A DNA stretch of 64,000 nucleotides from assembly GCA_038530555.1 (NCBI GenBank), contig JBCBCN010000006.1, positions 197,527 through 261,526 on the forward strand. Direction: 5' to 3'. This document shows positions 17,513 through 25,910 of this stretch, piece by piece. A model generated the notes under the pieces. It searched no databases. It worked only from the letters and a program-made list of their open reading frames with translations, and was not told the DNA's origin. The DNA is from HKCCE3408 sp038530555. GTDB lineage: Bacteria > Pseudomonadota > Alphaproteobacteria > Rhodobacterales > Rhodobacteraceae. The position numbers and the translations under genes were made by a program. Within the stretch, counting starts at the first letter, position 1; the number at the start of each line of letters is the position of its first letter.

Positions 17513-19480
17513 CTAGTCCCCCGCCGCACGTCCGCGCAGCGCGATGATGCCGCGCGGCCGGAACTGAATGAAGAGGATGACAAAGAGGATCATGTAAGTC
17601 TGGGCGGCCAGGGTATTGGACGGGTTGAGCCACTCGATCCCCTTTTGTAGCCCACCGATGAGGCCCGCGCCGATGAGCGTGCCGAAGATATTGCCGACGC
17701 CGCCGACCACAACGGTCATGAAGCTTTGGACGATGTAATTTGCGCCCAGATCCGGGATGACCTGCGCGAAAAGCCCGATAGCCACGCCCGCGATCCCCGC
17801 GATGCCCGAGCCGAGCCCGAAGGTCAGCATGTTGATCCGGTCGGGATTGATGCCCATGGAGGCTGCCATCTTGGGGTTTTGCGTTACCGCGCGAACCTCG
17901 AGGCCCAGGCGCGTTTTGTTCAGGATCACCCAGAGTACGATGAAGAAGATTAGCCCGAGGGCGAAGATCGCGATGCGGATCGAGCTGATCGAGATGACAT
18001 CATTGAGCGAGACCGATCCGGCCAACCAATCCGGCGGTGTGAGGGGCTGGGTCAGAGGCCCGAAGATTTGGCGCACGATTTGTTGCAGGGCGATGGAGAT
18101 GCCGAAGGTCGCAAGAAGCGTTTCCAGCGGGCGGTGATAGAGCCAGCGGATCACGCTGCGCTCCATCGCGACGCCGAGCCCGAAAGTAACGGCAAAGGCC
18201 AGAGGGATCGCAATGGCGATGGAGGCGGTTTCATTGGGCACCAGGGTCTGGACGACAAAGCCGGTATAGGCGCCGATCATGATAAACTCGCCATGGGCCA
18301 TGTTGATCACGCCCATCACGCCGAAGGTGATGGCCAGGCCGATCGCGGCGAGAAAGTAGATCGACGCGAGCGATAGCCCGTCGAGTGTCAGATCCACCGC
18401 TTCGTAGTAGCCCACGCGGGTCTCGATCCCGTCGAGCGTGGCGCGGGCCGCACGCGTCACGGCCTCGGATGGCTCTCGGTAGACCTCATAGATAACGTTA
18501 TCCGCCAGGGCTTGCGCGATGGCTTCGGCATCGGGCGCGGGCTCGGCCAAGCCCTCGGCGACCAGGGCCGCATAGGCCGCGTCGCGCGCCGCTTCGGTGT
18601 TGAGCGTGGCCACCGGAAGGCCTCCGACGCGCCCTTCGACCACATTGGCTTCTAGGATGGCCAGCCGGGCCTCGGCCGGGATCAGGGGCGGAGCCAATTC
18701 GGCCTCGGCCAACAGCGCATAGGCCTCTGCCTCTGGAAGGTCGGCGCCAGGCTCGAGCACGCGGGCGAGGTTGATGTCTTCGGGTAGTTCGGCGGCGACG
18801 TCTCGGGTGGTGGTCAAAAGCGGGTTGAGCGTGGCGCGGGCGGCCAGGCTGATATTGCCCTCGAGCGCCTCGATGGCCGCGACGCGCGCTGCATCATCCT
18901 CGGCGAAGGCGATGGTCAGCCGGGGATACAGCACGTCCAGCGCGGCGCGCACGGAGGGGTCTTCTTCCAGCTCCAGGCGCTCCTCGATCAAGGGCAAGTG
19001 GCTTTCGTCGGGGTTATCATCAATGGCCTCGAGAGCGGCCAGGCGCGCCTGCGGGTCCTCGGCGCCGAGTTGAAATTGCACGAGCGCGCTCGCGATGACG
19101 CGGCGCACGCCGCCATTGGGGCGCAGCTGGCTGACCTCACGGCTTCCGGCTTCCCCCAGCACTTCGCCACTGGTGATATCGATCAAGATCAGCGGGTCGG
19201 CGTCCTCATCCTCGACATAGACGAACAGGCCGTCAGCATCGCGCTGAAATACCTCACGTGCGGCCCAGCGTTCCAGGAAAAGCGGCACTTCCGGCAGGCC
19301 GCTTGTCGCGAGCACATCAAGAACTTCGCCCACGGTGCGCCGAGAGGCATCCGCCACCAGGTCTGAGTTGTCTTGCAGAAGGTCTTGCAGGCCCTGCGCC
19401 CGGGCCGCGTTGGGGGCCAAAGCGAGGCCCGCAGACAGAAAGATCGCGCCCAGTAGCGCGAAAAGCCCCAGTCTTGTCAT
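17513..19480 (-). CDS. urtB: Urea ABC transporter permease UrtB with N-terminal repeat domain
   Basis: A 655-residue protein. Residues 1-29 form a signal peptide ending in AARA. Residues of about 30-330 are a hydrophilic, helix-rich region with HEAT-like spacing, expected in the periplasm. From about residue 345 the LivH-type permease follows (ASIYFLAAIGLAITFGVMGV, NMAHGEFIMIGAYTGF, GGVGNIFGTLIGAGLIGG). An N-terminal extension is a mark of UrtB, here at the long end of the range. The start chosen is ATG 19480; the frame runs open to 19720 but that part lacks coding character. Confidence 0.92.
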   Translation of the reverse strand: MTRLGLFALLGAIFLSAGLALAPNAARAQGLQDLLQDNSDLVADASRRTVGEVLDVLATSGLPEVPLFLERWAAREVFQRDADGLFVYVEDEDADPLILIDITSGEVLGEAGSREVSQLRPNGGVRRVIASALVQFQLGAEDPQARLAALEAIDDNPDESHLPLIEERLELEEDPSVRAALDVLYPRLTIAFAEDDAARVAAIEALEGNISLAARATLNPLLTTTRDVAAELPEDINLARVLEPGADLPEAEAYALLAEAELAPPLIPAEARLAILEANVVEGRVGGLPVATLNTEAARDAAYAALVAEGLAEPAPDAEAIAQALADNVIYEVYREPSEAVTRAARATLDGIETRVGYYEAVDLTLDGLSLASIYFLAAIGLAITFGVMGVINMAHGEFIMIGAYTGFVVQTLVPNETASIAIAIPLAFAVTFGLGVAMERSVIRWLYHRPLETLLATFGISIALQQIVRQIFGPLTQPLTPPDWLAGSVSLNDVISISSIRIAIFALGLIFFIVLWVILNKTRLGLEVRAVTQNPKMAASMGINPDRINMLTFGLGSGIAGIAGVAIGLFAQVIPDLGANYIVQSFMTVVVGGVGNIFGTLIGAGLIGGLQKGIEWLNPSNTLAAQTYMILFVILFIQFRPRGIIALRGRAAGD

Positions 19481-19541
19481 GTGTTTAGTGCTCGCCCCAG
19501 GAGGTTCGGGGGCGAGCCTAAACCCGCCCCCGAGAAAGGTC

Positions 19542-20807
19542 TTAGTAGTTCGACTGCAACTGCACGCAGCTTTCGGTGTCCGTGTTGAACATCCCACAGC
19601 CGAGGCCTGGCCAATCGGAGACCAGGATCGCCGATTCCTCAAGGTAATCGGTCCAGGCATCGCCCGGCACCGGCTCGGTTTGGCTGATGATGTCGAACTG
19701 ACCGTCGGCGCGGATCTCACCGATCAGAACCGGCTTGGTCAGGTGGTGGTTGGGCAGCATTTCGGCCATGCCACCGGTCAGGTTCGGCACCTGGATGCCG
19801 TACATCGCCTCACGTACTGCGTCGATGTCCGTCGTGCCCGCGGCCTCGACCGCCTGAACCCACATCTGGAAGCCGATGTAATGGGCCTCCATCGGGTCGT
19901 TGGTCACGCGGGTGTCGTCGCCGGTGAAGGCGTGCCAGTTGGCGATGAACTCTTCGTTCTGCGGCGTGTCGGCCGACATGAAGTAGTTCCAGGCGGCCAG
20001 GTGGCCTTCAAGCGGCTCGGTGTCGAGGCCCGAAAGCTCCTCCTCGCCGACCGAGAAGGCCACGACAGGGATGTCATCGGCGCTCACGCCTTGCGCGGCG
20101 AGCTCATTGTAGAAACCCACATTCGCGTCGCCATTGATGGTCGAGATCACCCCGACCTGCTCACCGGTTTCGCCCAGTGCGACCACATCGCCCACGATCG
20201 ACGACCAGTCGGAATGACCGAAGGGCGTGTAGTTGACGAAGATGTTTTCCGCCGGGATGCCCGCGTCGAGCAAGTACTGCTCGAGGATGCGGTTGGTCGT
20301 GCGCGGATAGACATAGTCGGTGCCCAAAAGCGCGAAGCTTTCGACGCCCAACTCTTCGAGGTAGTAATCCACCGCCGGGATCGCCTGTTGATTGGGCGCA
20401 GCGCCGGTGTAGAAGACGTTGAGCGAGCTTTCCTCACCCTCGTACTGCACCGGGTAGAAGACCATCGTGTTGAGCTCTTCGGCGACGGGCAAGATGGCCT
20501 TGCGGCTCGATGAGGTCCAGCAGCAGAAGATCACGTCAACCTCTTCGACCGCGATCAGGTCGCGCGTGCGCTCTGCGAAGGTGGGCCAATCGGAGGCGCC
20601 ATCGACCACGACGGGCACGATTTCCTCGCCCAACAGACCGCCCGCAGCATTTTGTTGCTCGATCAGCATGAGCATCACGTCGCGTAGAGTGGTCTCCGAG
20701 ATCGCCATCGTTCCGGTCAGCGAGTGCAGGATGCCGACGCGAATCTCTGCGCTCGCGGCCGTCGCCGTCATCGCGGTCAACGCACTGGCAAGTAGTAGTT
20801 TTTTCAT
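19542..20807 (-). CDS. urtA: Urea ABC transporter substrate-binding protein UrtA
   Basis: A 421-residue periplasmic binding protein with a clear signal peptide (residues 1-20). The mature part begins IRVGILHSLTGTMAISETTLRD and continues VVVDGASDWPTFAERTRDLI, VDVIFCCWTSSSRKAILPV and FYPVQYEGEE, the typical UrtA/FmdD pattern. Urea is the likely ligand; short amides are possible. No urease gene is in the window. It heads the operon and is divergent from the LysR gene at 20938. Confidence 0.92.
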   Translation of the reverse strand: MKKLLLASALTAMTATAASAEIRVGILHSLTGTMAISETTLRDVMLMLIEQQNAAGGLLGEEIVPVVVDGASDWPTFAERTRDLIAVEEVDVIFCCWTSSSRKAILPVAEELNTMVFYPVQYEGEESSLNVFYTGAAPNQQAIPAVDYYLEELGVESFALLGTDYVYPRTTNRILEQYLLDAGIPAENIFVNYTPFGHSDWSSIVGDVVALGETGEQVGVISTINGDANVGFYNELAAQGVSADDIPVVAFSVGEEELSGLDTEPLEGHLAAWNYFMSADTPQNEEFIANWHAFTGDDTRVTNDPMEAHYIGFQMWVQAVEAAGTTDIDAVREAMYGIQVPNLTGGMAEMLPNHHLTKPVLIGEIRADGQFDIISQTEPVPGDAWTDYLEESAILVSDWPGLGCGMFNTDTESCVQLQSNY

Positions 20808-20902
20808 GGATTATCCCCTGTCTTGGCGTGGCCGCAGCGGCCATCAGGCGGGATAGAGACGTATTGACGCGGTGCTGTCTGCTGCTAAAAATACCCCGGC
20901 GC

Positions 20903-20919
20903 GGTGCAAAAATTGCACC
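20903..20919. promoter_or_regulatory. Candidate LysR-type operator
   Basis: A perfect palindrome with seven-base arms, GGTGCAA-AAA-TTGCACC, in the 130-base gap between urtA and the divergent LysR gene. It contains the classical T-N11-A LTTR box. It lies 19 bases before the LysR start, so it could serve autoregulation as well as urt control. Confidence 0.6.
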
Positions 20920-20937
20920 ACATCGCGGAAATAGTTG

Positions 20938-21819
20938 ATGCGTCACCTAAAAATCTATCGCGCCATCCAGATGATCCACCGAAATGGCTCGATCCGGCAG
21001 GCGGCGGACGTCCTGTCAGTGTCGCCCTCGGCCCTCAATCGCTCGATTCAGGGCTTTGAGGAGGAGCTCGGCGTGCCGGTCTTTCACCGAATCCCTGGCG
21101 GTGTGGAGCTGACGGCCGCCGGAGAGCTTCTGATCTTGCTCATCGATCAGCATATGGTCAAATTCAACGACTTGCTGGCCGAGATGCGTAGCTTGCAAGA
21201 CGGGGTCCGGGGCACGGTGGCGATCAGTCTGGGTGAGGATCTCGATGCCGGGCTGCTGATCGAAGCGGTGGCGGCATTCGAGCGCGACTTTCCCGGTGTC
21301 TCGGTTCGGATCGTGCCCGAGAGCAGCGCCGCCCGGCTTAAGGCGCGTCAAGTCGATCTGGCCGTGCTGAGCGCGCCCGAGACCGACGAGGCGACAGAGG
21401 TTCTTTACGCACAGCGCGTGCCGCTGATGGCCTGGGCCGATCCATCCTTAGGTCAGATCGCGGGTATCTGGGACCTGCTGGCGCATCGACTGATCCTGCC
21501 GCCCGAGGGCACCGGCAGCCGGGCGCAGTTTCGCCATGTTCTGCGTCGCCACCGCCTGAGCGAGGGGACAGTCACCACCGCGCCCTTGAGCCAAATGTCG
21601 ACGCTTCTGGCGCAAGGCGCGCGGGCCGGAATCGCGCCTGTTTGCGCCCTGCGCCCCTTTGCCACTGAGCCGAAAGCCGAGCCTCTGGCCAGGCCCTTAT
21701 CGCTCAAGCTGGGCGACGTGCAGATTTCTGTCCTCCGCGCGGTGGGAACACCGATGACGAAGGCAAGCGAGGCCCTGTCGCTCAGGCTGCAGACCGCGCT
21801 CGAGGCTGGGGCGGGTTAG
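20938..21819 (+). CDS. LysR family transcriptional regulator
   Basis: A 293-residue regulator. The N-terminal winged HTH covers about residues 1-62: IYRAIQMIHRNGSIRQAADVLSVSPSALNRSIQGFEEELG, then VFHRIPGGVELTAAG. The effector domain follows, with GTVAISLGEDLDAGLL at its start. I chose ATG 20938; a TTG directly before it is also in frame. The position divergent to urtA, with a T-N11-A palindrome between, suggests control of urea uptake. Its stop overlaps that of the DUF3179 gene by four bases. Confidence 0.88.
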   Translation: MRHLKIYRAIQMIHRNGSIRQAADVLSVSPSALNRSIQGFEEELGVPVFHRIPGGVELTAAGELLILLIDQHMVKFNDLLAEMRSLQDGVRGTVAISLGEDLDAGLLIEAVAAFERDFPGVSVRIVPESSAARLKARQVDLAVLSAPETDEATEVLYAQRVPLMAWADPSLGQIAGIWDLLAHRLILPPEGTGSRAQFRHVLRRHRLSEGTVTTAPLSQMSTLLAQGARAGIAPVCALRPFATEPKAEPLARPLSLKLGDVQISVLRAVGTPMTKASEALSLRLQTALEAGAG

Positions 21820-23192
21820 TTGGCGTCAGCCGCACCGGTCCAAAGCTCGGTTTCGGGATAAAACTGCGACCAGGCGAACCAGAAGGCTTCGTGGCTGCTC
21901 AGATCGCCGCCGCCGGTATCCTCGGCCCGAAGCCCGCCGCCATCCATGACCACTCGGATATTCTCCACCTCGATGCTCTCCCCGCCCGCGAGGGCCAATA
22001 GGGCATCGCCGCGCTCAAAGGCCCAAGGCGTGCCCGAGGCCGCGATCACTCCGATCACGTCGTCATGCACGCCGAGGCGCGGATCGACATCGCCCACCGG
22101 GAAGATCGGGCCGTCCGCATCGCGGCCATTGCGGAAATCCGGGTTCCGCCCGAGCGCGAGCGCCTGGACGAGGACAGTCGTTTCGGGATGCGCCGTGCGC
22201 CATTCGGCCCAGGTGGTGGTGATGACGCTGGCCTGTTCGAGCGCCAAGCCGCGCTCGGCCAGAGGGCCGGTCACGGCATTGCCGCGGAACGTGTCGAAGA
22301 TCGAGCCGCTGGTAATGTCATACATTACCTTGTTCGAACGGATCAGAAGCCCCGACGTCCGCATCACCGGCCGCTCAATACCGATGGGCAGCGCGTCGGT
22401 GAAGTAGGCCTGGGCCGCCCCGCAGAGCGTGCAATAGGGAATGGCCAGATCGCGCCCGCCAAGCGTGTCATTGACCATCTCGCGCACTTCCATGATTTGG
22501 CGCGGATAGGCGCGGGTCTCACCGTTGATCTCGATGCCGAAGACGATGTCGCCATCGCGCGGCCAAGTCGCCTCATCGGCACTCAGGACAGGCGGATTGT
22601 CGGCCGCCGGGATGCAGTTGCAGCGGCGATCGGTGTCGTCAAAGGGCCGGTCATCGATCAGCACGCCGCCCCAAGAGACCAGGCGCCAGTCGATATCGCC
22701 CTCGACCATCAGCGCCTCCCAACCGGGCACGAAACTGGTGAAGATCGCGCGTTTGTACCTTAGGGAGTCCGGGATCGCCGGGATATCCCAGGCGATCAGA
22801 TGGTCGGTGATTTCGTTCCAAGCATTGTCCGAGGTCAGCTCAATATTGAGCAGCCCCTCGGCGGCCTCGGCTAGGGCGCTGTCAAAGGACATATTGAACG
22901 TGAAGCGCATCATGTCGGTCAGGATCCAGGCCACGCGCGGGTCGCCTGACGCAGCGATCTCGGCCAAAGCCGCGCCTTGATCCGGGCCCCAGGAGCCGTC
23001 CTCGAAGACCCGGATAAACGCCGTGTCGAGCGCGGCGGACATGTCCTCGGACACGGCGCCCTCGGGCACGTCTGGGGCAGTTCCGAAATCCGATAAGGCT
23101 TGCGAGGCGGCCGGACCGGAGATGACCAGGGGCGCGAGGGCCAACCCCGCGACCAGGGTGAGGGCGCGGTAGGCGCGGGCGATTTTGATCAT
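21816..23192 (-). CDS. DUF3179 domain-containing exported protein
   Basis: A 458-residue protein with a signal peptide (residues 1-30, ending ISGPAASQA). The DUF3179 core lies at about residues 205-370: VFGIEINGETRAYPRQIMEVREMVND, IPYCTLCGAAQAYFTD and ITSGSIFDTFRGNAVTGPLAERG. Its function is unknown. The CTLCGAA segment with two cysteines is conserved in the family and could bind metal or be redox active. A strong GGAGG lies before the ATG. It stands alone and converges on the LysR gene. Confidence 0.85.
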   Translation of the reverse strand: MIKIARAYRALTLVAGLALAPLVISGPAASQALSDFGTAPDVPEGAVSEDMSAALDTAFIRVFEDGSWGPDQGAALAEIAASGDPRVAWILTDMMRFTFNMSFDSALAEAAEGLLNIELTSDNAWNEITDHLIAWDIPAIPDSLRYKRAIFTSFVPGWEALMVEGDIDWRLVSWGGVLIDDRPFDDTDRRCNCIPAADNPPVLSADEATWPRDGDIVFGIEINGETRAYPRQIMEVREMVNDTLGGRDLAIPYCTLCGAAQAYFTDALPIGIERPVMRTSGLLIRSNKVMYDITSGSIFDTFRGNAVTGPLAERGLALEQASVITTTWAEWRTAHPETTVLVQALALGRNPDFRNGRDADGPIFPVGDVDPRLGVHDDVIGVIAASGTPWAFERGDALLALAGGESIEVENIRVVMDGGGLRAEDTGGGDLSSHEAFWFAWSQFYPETELWTGAADAN

Positions 23193-23344
23193 AAGGGGCC
23201 TCCTCGAATTCCAGCACTGCGGCCACCCTATAGCCGTCTTTGCCCTGACGCGACTTCACCATCGTTCACGTTGTCAGCAGCGCGAAGCGGCAATTGAAGT
23301 TGTGGACGCATTGCTCACCCCGGTTACGGGGCTAACTTACGGGC

Positions 23345-24592
23345 ATGGGTGTGCAGGAGCAGAGCGATTTGGCGCAAGGGGGCGCGTCTCAGACGCCGCG
23401 CGCAGCGCTGATCCAGATCGCCGGGAATCGCAACTTTCTGGCGCTATTGACGGCGAACACGATCCTGGCCTCGGCCTTTCCGATCCAATTGATCCTGGCG
23501 GGTCTGGCCGGGTTGATGCTTGCGCCTTCGGCAGGGCTCGCGACGCTTCCGGCCTCGCTCCAAACCTTGGCGGGGCTGCTAGCCGCGGCGCCTGTCTCGC
23601 TCTTGATGGGGCGGCTGGGCCGTGCGGCGGGTTTTGCCTTGGGTGCTGTCCTGACCATCGCGGGCGGGCTGATCGCGGTCCAGGCGCTCTATGCGCAAAG
23701 CTTCGGCCTTTTGTGCCTGGGGCATTTCTCAATGGGTGCGGGCTGGGCGACGTTTCAGTATTTCCGCTTTGCCGCGGGCGAGGCCGTGGGCGTGTCCCTC
23801 AGGCCGGTGGCGATTTCGTTGATGTTGAGCTCGGGCCTCGTGGCGGCTCTGGTGGGCCCGGAGGTGTTCATCCTGGCCCGCGACGCCCTCGATCCGATCC
23901 CCTTTGCGGGGGCCTATGTGGCGCTGGCGGTCCTGGCGGTCATCGGCCTGATCCCGCTTGCCGCTGTGCGTCTGCCCAAGCCATCCCGGGCCAAACCAGG
24001 CGGTGCGCGTATTTGGCCCGTGGCGCGCGAGGCGCTCAGCCGTCCAGCCGTGGCCCAAGCGGTGGCCATTGCCGCTGTGGCCCAAGGTGTGATGGTGTTC
24101 CTGATGGTGCCCACACCCATGGCGATGGTCGGCTGCGGCTTTGGCGATGAAACGGCCAGCGACGTGATCCGCTGGCACATCGTGGCGATGTTTGCGCCGA
24201 GCTTTTTCACCGGTTTTTTGATCCAGCGCTTCGGCGCCAAGCGGATCGCCGTCACGGGTCTTGCGGTGATCGCGTCGGCGGCGATGTTTGCGGCGTCGGG
24301 TATCGCGGCGCTCAATTTCTACGGCGCGTTGATCGTTCTGGGCATCGGCTGGAATTTCAGCTTCATCGGCGCGACCAGTCTGCTGGCCGCCGATGTCTCA
24401 GAAGAGGAGAAGGCGGCTGTGCAGGGCGCCAATGACACGATCATCGCCCTTGTCTCGACCCTGGCCGCATTCGCGGCGGGTGCCGTTGTCTCGGGCCCGG
24501 GCTGGGCGGTTTTGGCGCTTATGTCGGTCGGGGTCGTTGCCCTCTGCCTGATCGCGCTGGCGCGGCTATCGGGTCGCGCGGCGCGCGCTTAG
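23345..24592 (+). CDS. MFS transporter
   Basis: A 415-residue protein with 12 predicted membrane segments arranged in two halves. The central loop falls around residues 195-225 (AAVRLPKPSRAKPGGARIW). The first cytoplasmic loop reads SLLMGRLGRAAGFALG, a degenerate GxxxDRxGRR motif. It resembles proteobacterial MFS permeases of unassigned substrate, and the neighbours give no clue. It is followed directly by a long inverted repeat. Confidence 0.8.
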   Translation: MGVQEQSDLAQGGASQTPRAALIQIAGNRNFLALLTANTILASAFPIQLILAGLAGLMLAPSAGLATLPASLQTLAGLLAAAPVSLLMGRLGRAAGFALGAVLTIAGGLIAVQALYAQSFGLLCLGHFSMGAGWATFQYFRFAAGEAVGVSLRPVAISLMLSSGLVAALVGPEVFILARDALDPIPFAGAYVALAVLAVIGLIPLAAVRLPKPSRAKPGGARIWPVAREALSRPAVAQAVAIAAVAQGVMVFLMVPTPMAMVGCGFGDETASDVIRWHIVAMFAPSFFTGFLIQRFGAKRIAVTGLAVIASAAMFAASGIAALNFYGALIVLGIGWNFSFIGATSLLAADVSEEEKAAVQGANDTIIALVSTLAAFAAGAVVSGPGWAVLALMSVGVVALCLIALARLSGRAARA

Positions 24593-24691
24593 AGCGTCCG
24601 ACCTTAAACTTGAGACGCAAAATACCCTGCCGCGCTTCGCGCTCTCGGGACATTTTGGCCAAATGATAAGTCAGGTTAAAGGTCGGACGCT
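24593..24691. repeat. Long inverted repeat between convergent genes
   Basis: The whole gap between the MFS stop and the SnoaL-like stop is one imperfect inverted repeat. AGCGTCCGACCTTAAACTTG on the left pairs with CAGGTTAAAGGTCGGACGCT on the right, around a loop of about 55 bases. It could be a bidirectional terminator or a small MITE/REP-type element. No terminal direct repeat is visible. Confidence 0.6.
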
Positions 24692-25744
24692 TTAGTTTGC
24701 GCCCACCGGAAAGGGCAGGCGGCCCGGCACGCGGGCCTTGTTGAACTCTTCCATGCGGGACAGCACATCGACGCCCAACTGCCGATAGGAGTCGAGCAGG
24801 TCGACCATCACCCAGTTTTCGCGGATCAACCCGTTCTCGATCCGCCAGAAGTCCAAGCCTTTCATCGTGATGCGTTGCCCCGTAGGCGCGATCCCCATCC
24901 AGCCGCCATGGGTGACGGTCTGGATCATATTGGGCCAGCCGGTCACGGCACAGTAATCGCCGTCACCGAAAAAGTGAAAGGTGATCTCGTCGAGATACTG
25001 GCCGCGATCGGGCATGGCATTAAGAAACGGGATCTGGTGCCAATTACGAAAGCCCGAGATGCCACGCCCCGTGCCGATCCCCGCGGGCCCGTACCAGGTC
25101 ATGCGCGGATGCCAGAACCGCGCCATCTCCATCACCTCCGGGCCGCCCTGGCTGGGATGCTTTTTCAGATGCTTGAGCATATCGACGACGTGATCGCAGG
25201 AGGCTTTGGCGCGGGCCGGGTCCCAAGGGCCGGGGACATGGCCGTCCAATGTGCCCGGCCCGGGGATGCAGTATTCGCGGCCTAAAGAGGGCGCCATCGG
25301 CCAGGCACCCGCTTGCATCATCACCTCGGGGATGTCCCAGAGCGCCTGGATTTGCACTACCTGGCCCTCGAGCATCTCATAAAACTCATGAAAGCGCATG
25401 TGAACGAGGTGCCCCGTCGGCGGGATGCCGTGCCAAGGCGCCACGAAGGTGCCCACGTAATGCCCACCGCAGCCGACCCAGTCACCACCATGCTCGGTCC
25501 GGCCCGCCATTACGATCCAGTCACGGCGTTCCAGGTCTGGCAGCGCCTCAAAGAGCGGCGCGTAGCAGGTCTTATAGAAGGCGTCCGGCCCGGTCATATC
25601 GCCCAGGGGTTGGGGCATATGGATGATTGCTTCGGGTGCCATGACATCGGCCAGAGCGGCGCGGACGGGCGCGGCCTCGAAATCGACCATGCTGGCGCGC
25701 AGAGGGGCCAGAATGGCTTTGTTCCGGGTGTGGATATCGTTCAT
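24692..25744 (-). CDS. SnoaL-like (NTF2-fold) polyketide cyclase family protein
   Basis: A 350-residue protein made of two NTF2-like halves. The first (about 15-165) contains IIHMPQPLGDMTGPDAFYKTCYAPLFEALPD and LVHMRFHEFYEMLEGQVVQIQALWD. The second (about 205-340) contains TWYGPAGIGTGRGISGFRNWHQIPFLNA, ITMKGLDFWRIENGLIRENWVMVDLLD. Such proteins are isomerases, hydratases or cyclases, or only bind ligand; the substrate here is unknown. It lies downstream of a sugar-type ABC importer and probably acts on the imported compound. Its ATG overlaps the stop of a truncated paralogue. Confidence 0.75.
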   Translation of the reverse strand: MNDIHTRNKAILAPLRASMVDFEAAPVRAALADVMAPEAIIHMPQPLGDMTGPDAFYKTCYAPLFEALPDLERRDWIVMAGRTEHGGDWVGCGGHYVGTFVAPWHGIPPTGHLVHMRFHEFYEMLEGQVVQIQALWDIPEVMMQAGAWPMAPSLGREYCIPGPGTLDGHVPGPWDPARAKASCDHVVDMLKHLKKHPSQGGPEVMEMARFWHPRMTWYGPAGIGTGRGISGFRNWHQIPFLNAMPDRGQYLDEITFHFFGDGDYCAVTGWPNMIQTVTHGGWMGIAPTGQRITMKGLDFWRIENGLIRENWVMVDLLDSYRQLGVDVLSRMEEFNKARVPGRLPFPVGAN

Positions 25745-25848
25745 TGGGCGGCAAACGCGTCCATGCGGGCGAACACATCCACGCTCAGTTGCGCATAGGG
25801 GTGCAGCATATCGACGATCACCCTATCGCCGTTGCGTCTGGCCTGGGC
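25741..25848 (-). pseudogene. C-terminal remnant of a second SnoaL-like gene
   Basis: Immediately upstream of the intact SnoaL-like gene, the minus strand reads RVIVDMLHPYAQLSVDVFAR, then MDAFAAQ and a stop. This aligns with the C-terminus of the intact protein (WVMVDLLDSYRQLGVDVLSR then MEEFNKA). The stop TGA overlaps the ATG of the intact gene, as expected of a once complete, coupled upstream copy. Everything before about codon 36 from the end is missing and replaced by hairpin sequences. Confidence 0.72.
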
Positions 25849-25850
25849 TT

Positions 25851-25902
25851 CGCCCGAAGGGCGCTCAAACTCTCCACTGGAGAGTTTGCCGGCTTCCGCC
25901 GG
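25851..25902. repeat. Cluster of three hairpins after the ABC permease gene
   Basis: Three adjacent inverted repeats: CGCCC-GAA-GGGCG at 25851-25863; 11-base arms beginning CAAACTCTCCA around a single base at 25866-25888; and CCGGC-TTCC-GCCGG at 25889-25902. They lie directly after the permease stop (25911, minus strand), so they could terminate the ABC operon, or be a dispersed palindromic element. Confidence 0.6.
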
Positions 25903-25910
25903 ACCGCGTC

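Noticed and set aside
17513..19720. Longer UrtB starting at 19720
   Set aside because: The extra 80 residues overlap the urtA end and would bury the clear signal peptide that begins at 19480.
19335..20513. Plus-strand frame of 392 codons opposite urtA and the urtB leader
   Set aside because: Shadow of urtA; it spans the urtA-urtB junction, which a real gene would not need to do, and shows no domain.
14896..20807. Branched-chain amino acid (Liv) transporter instead of urea transporter
   Set aside because: UrtB with an N-terminal periplasmic repeat domain, the UrtD signature LSHGQ and a UrtA-type binding protein together fit Urt, not Liv.
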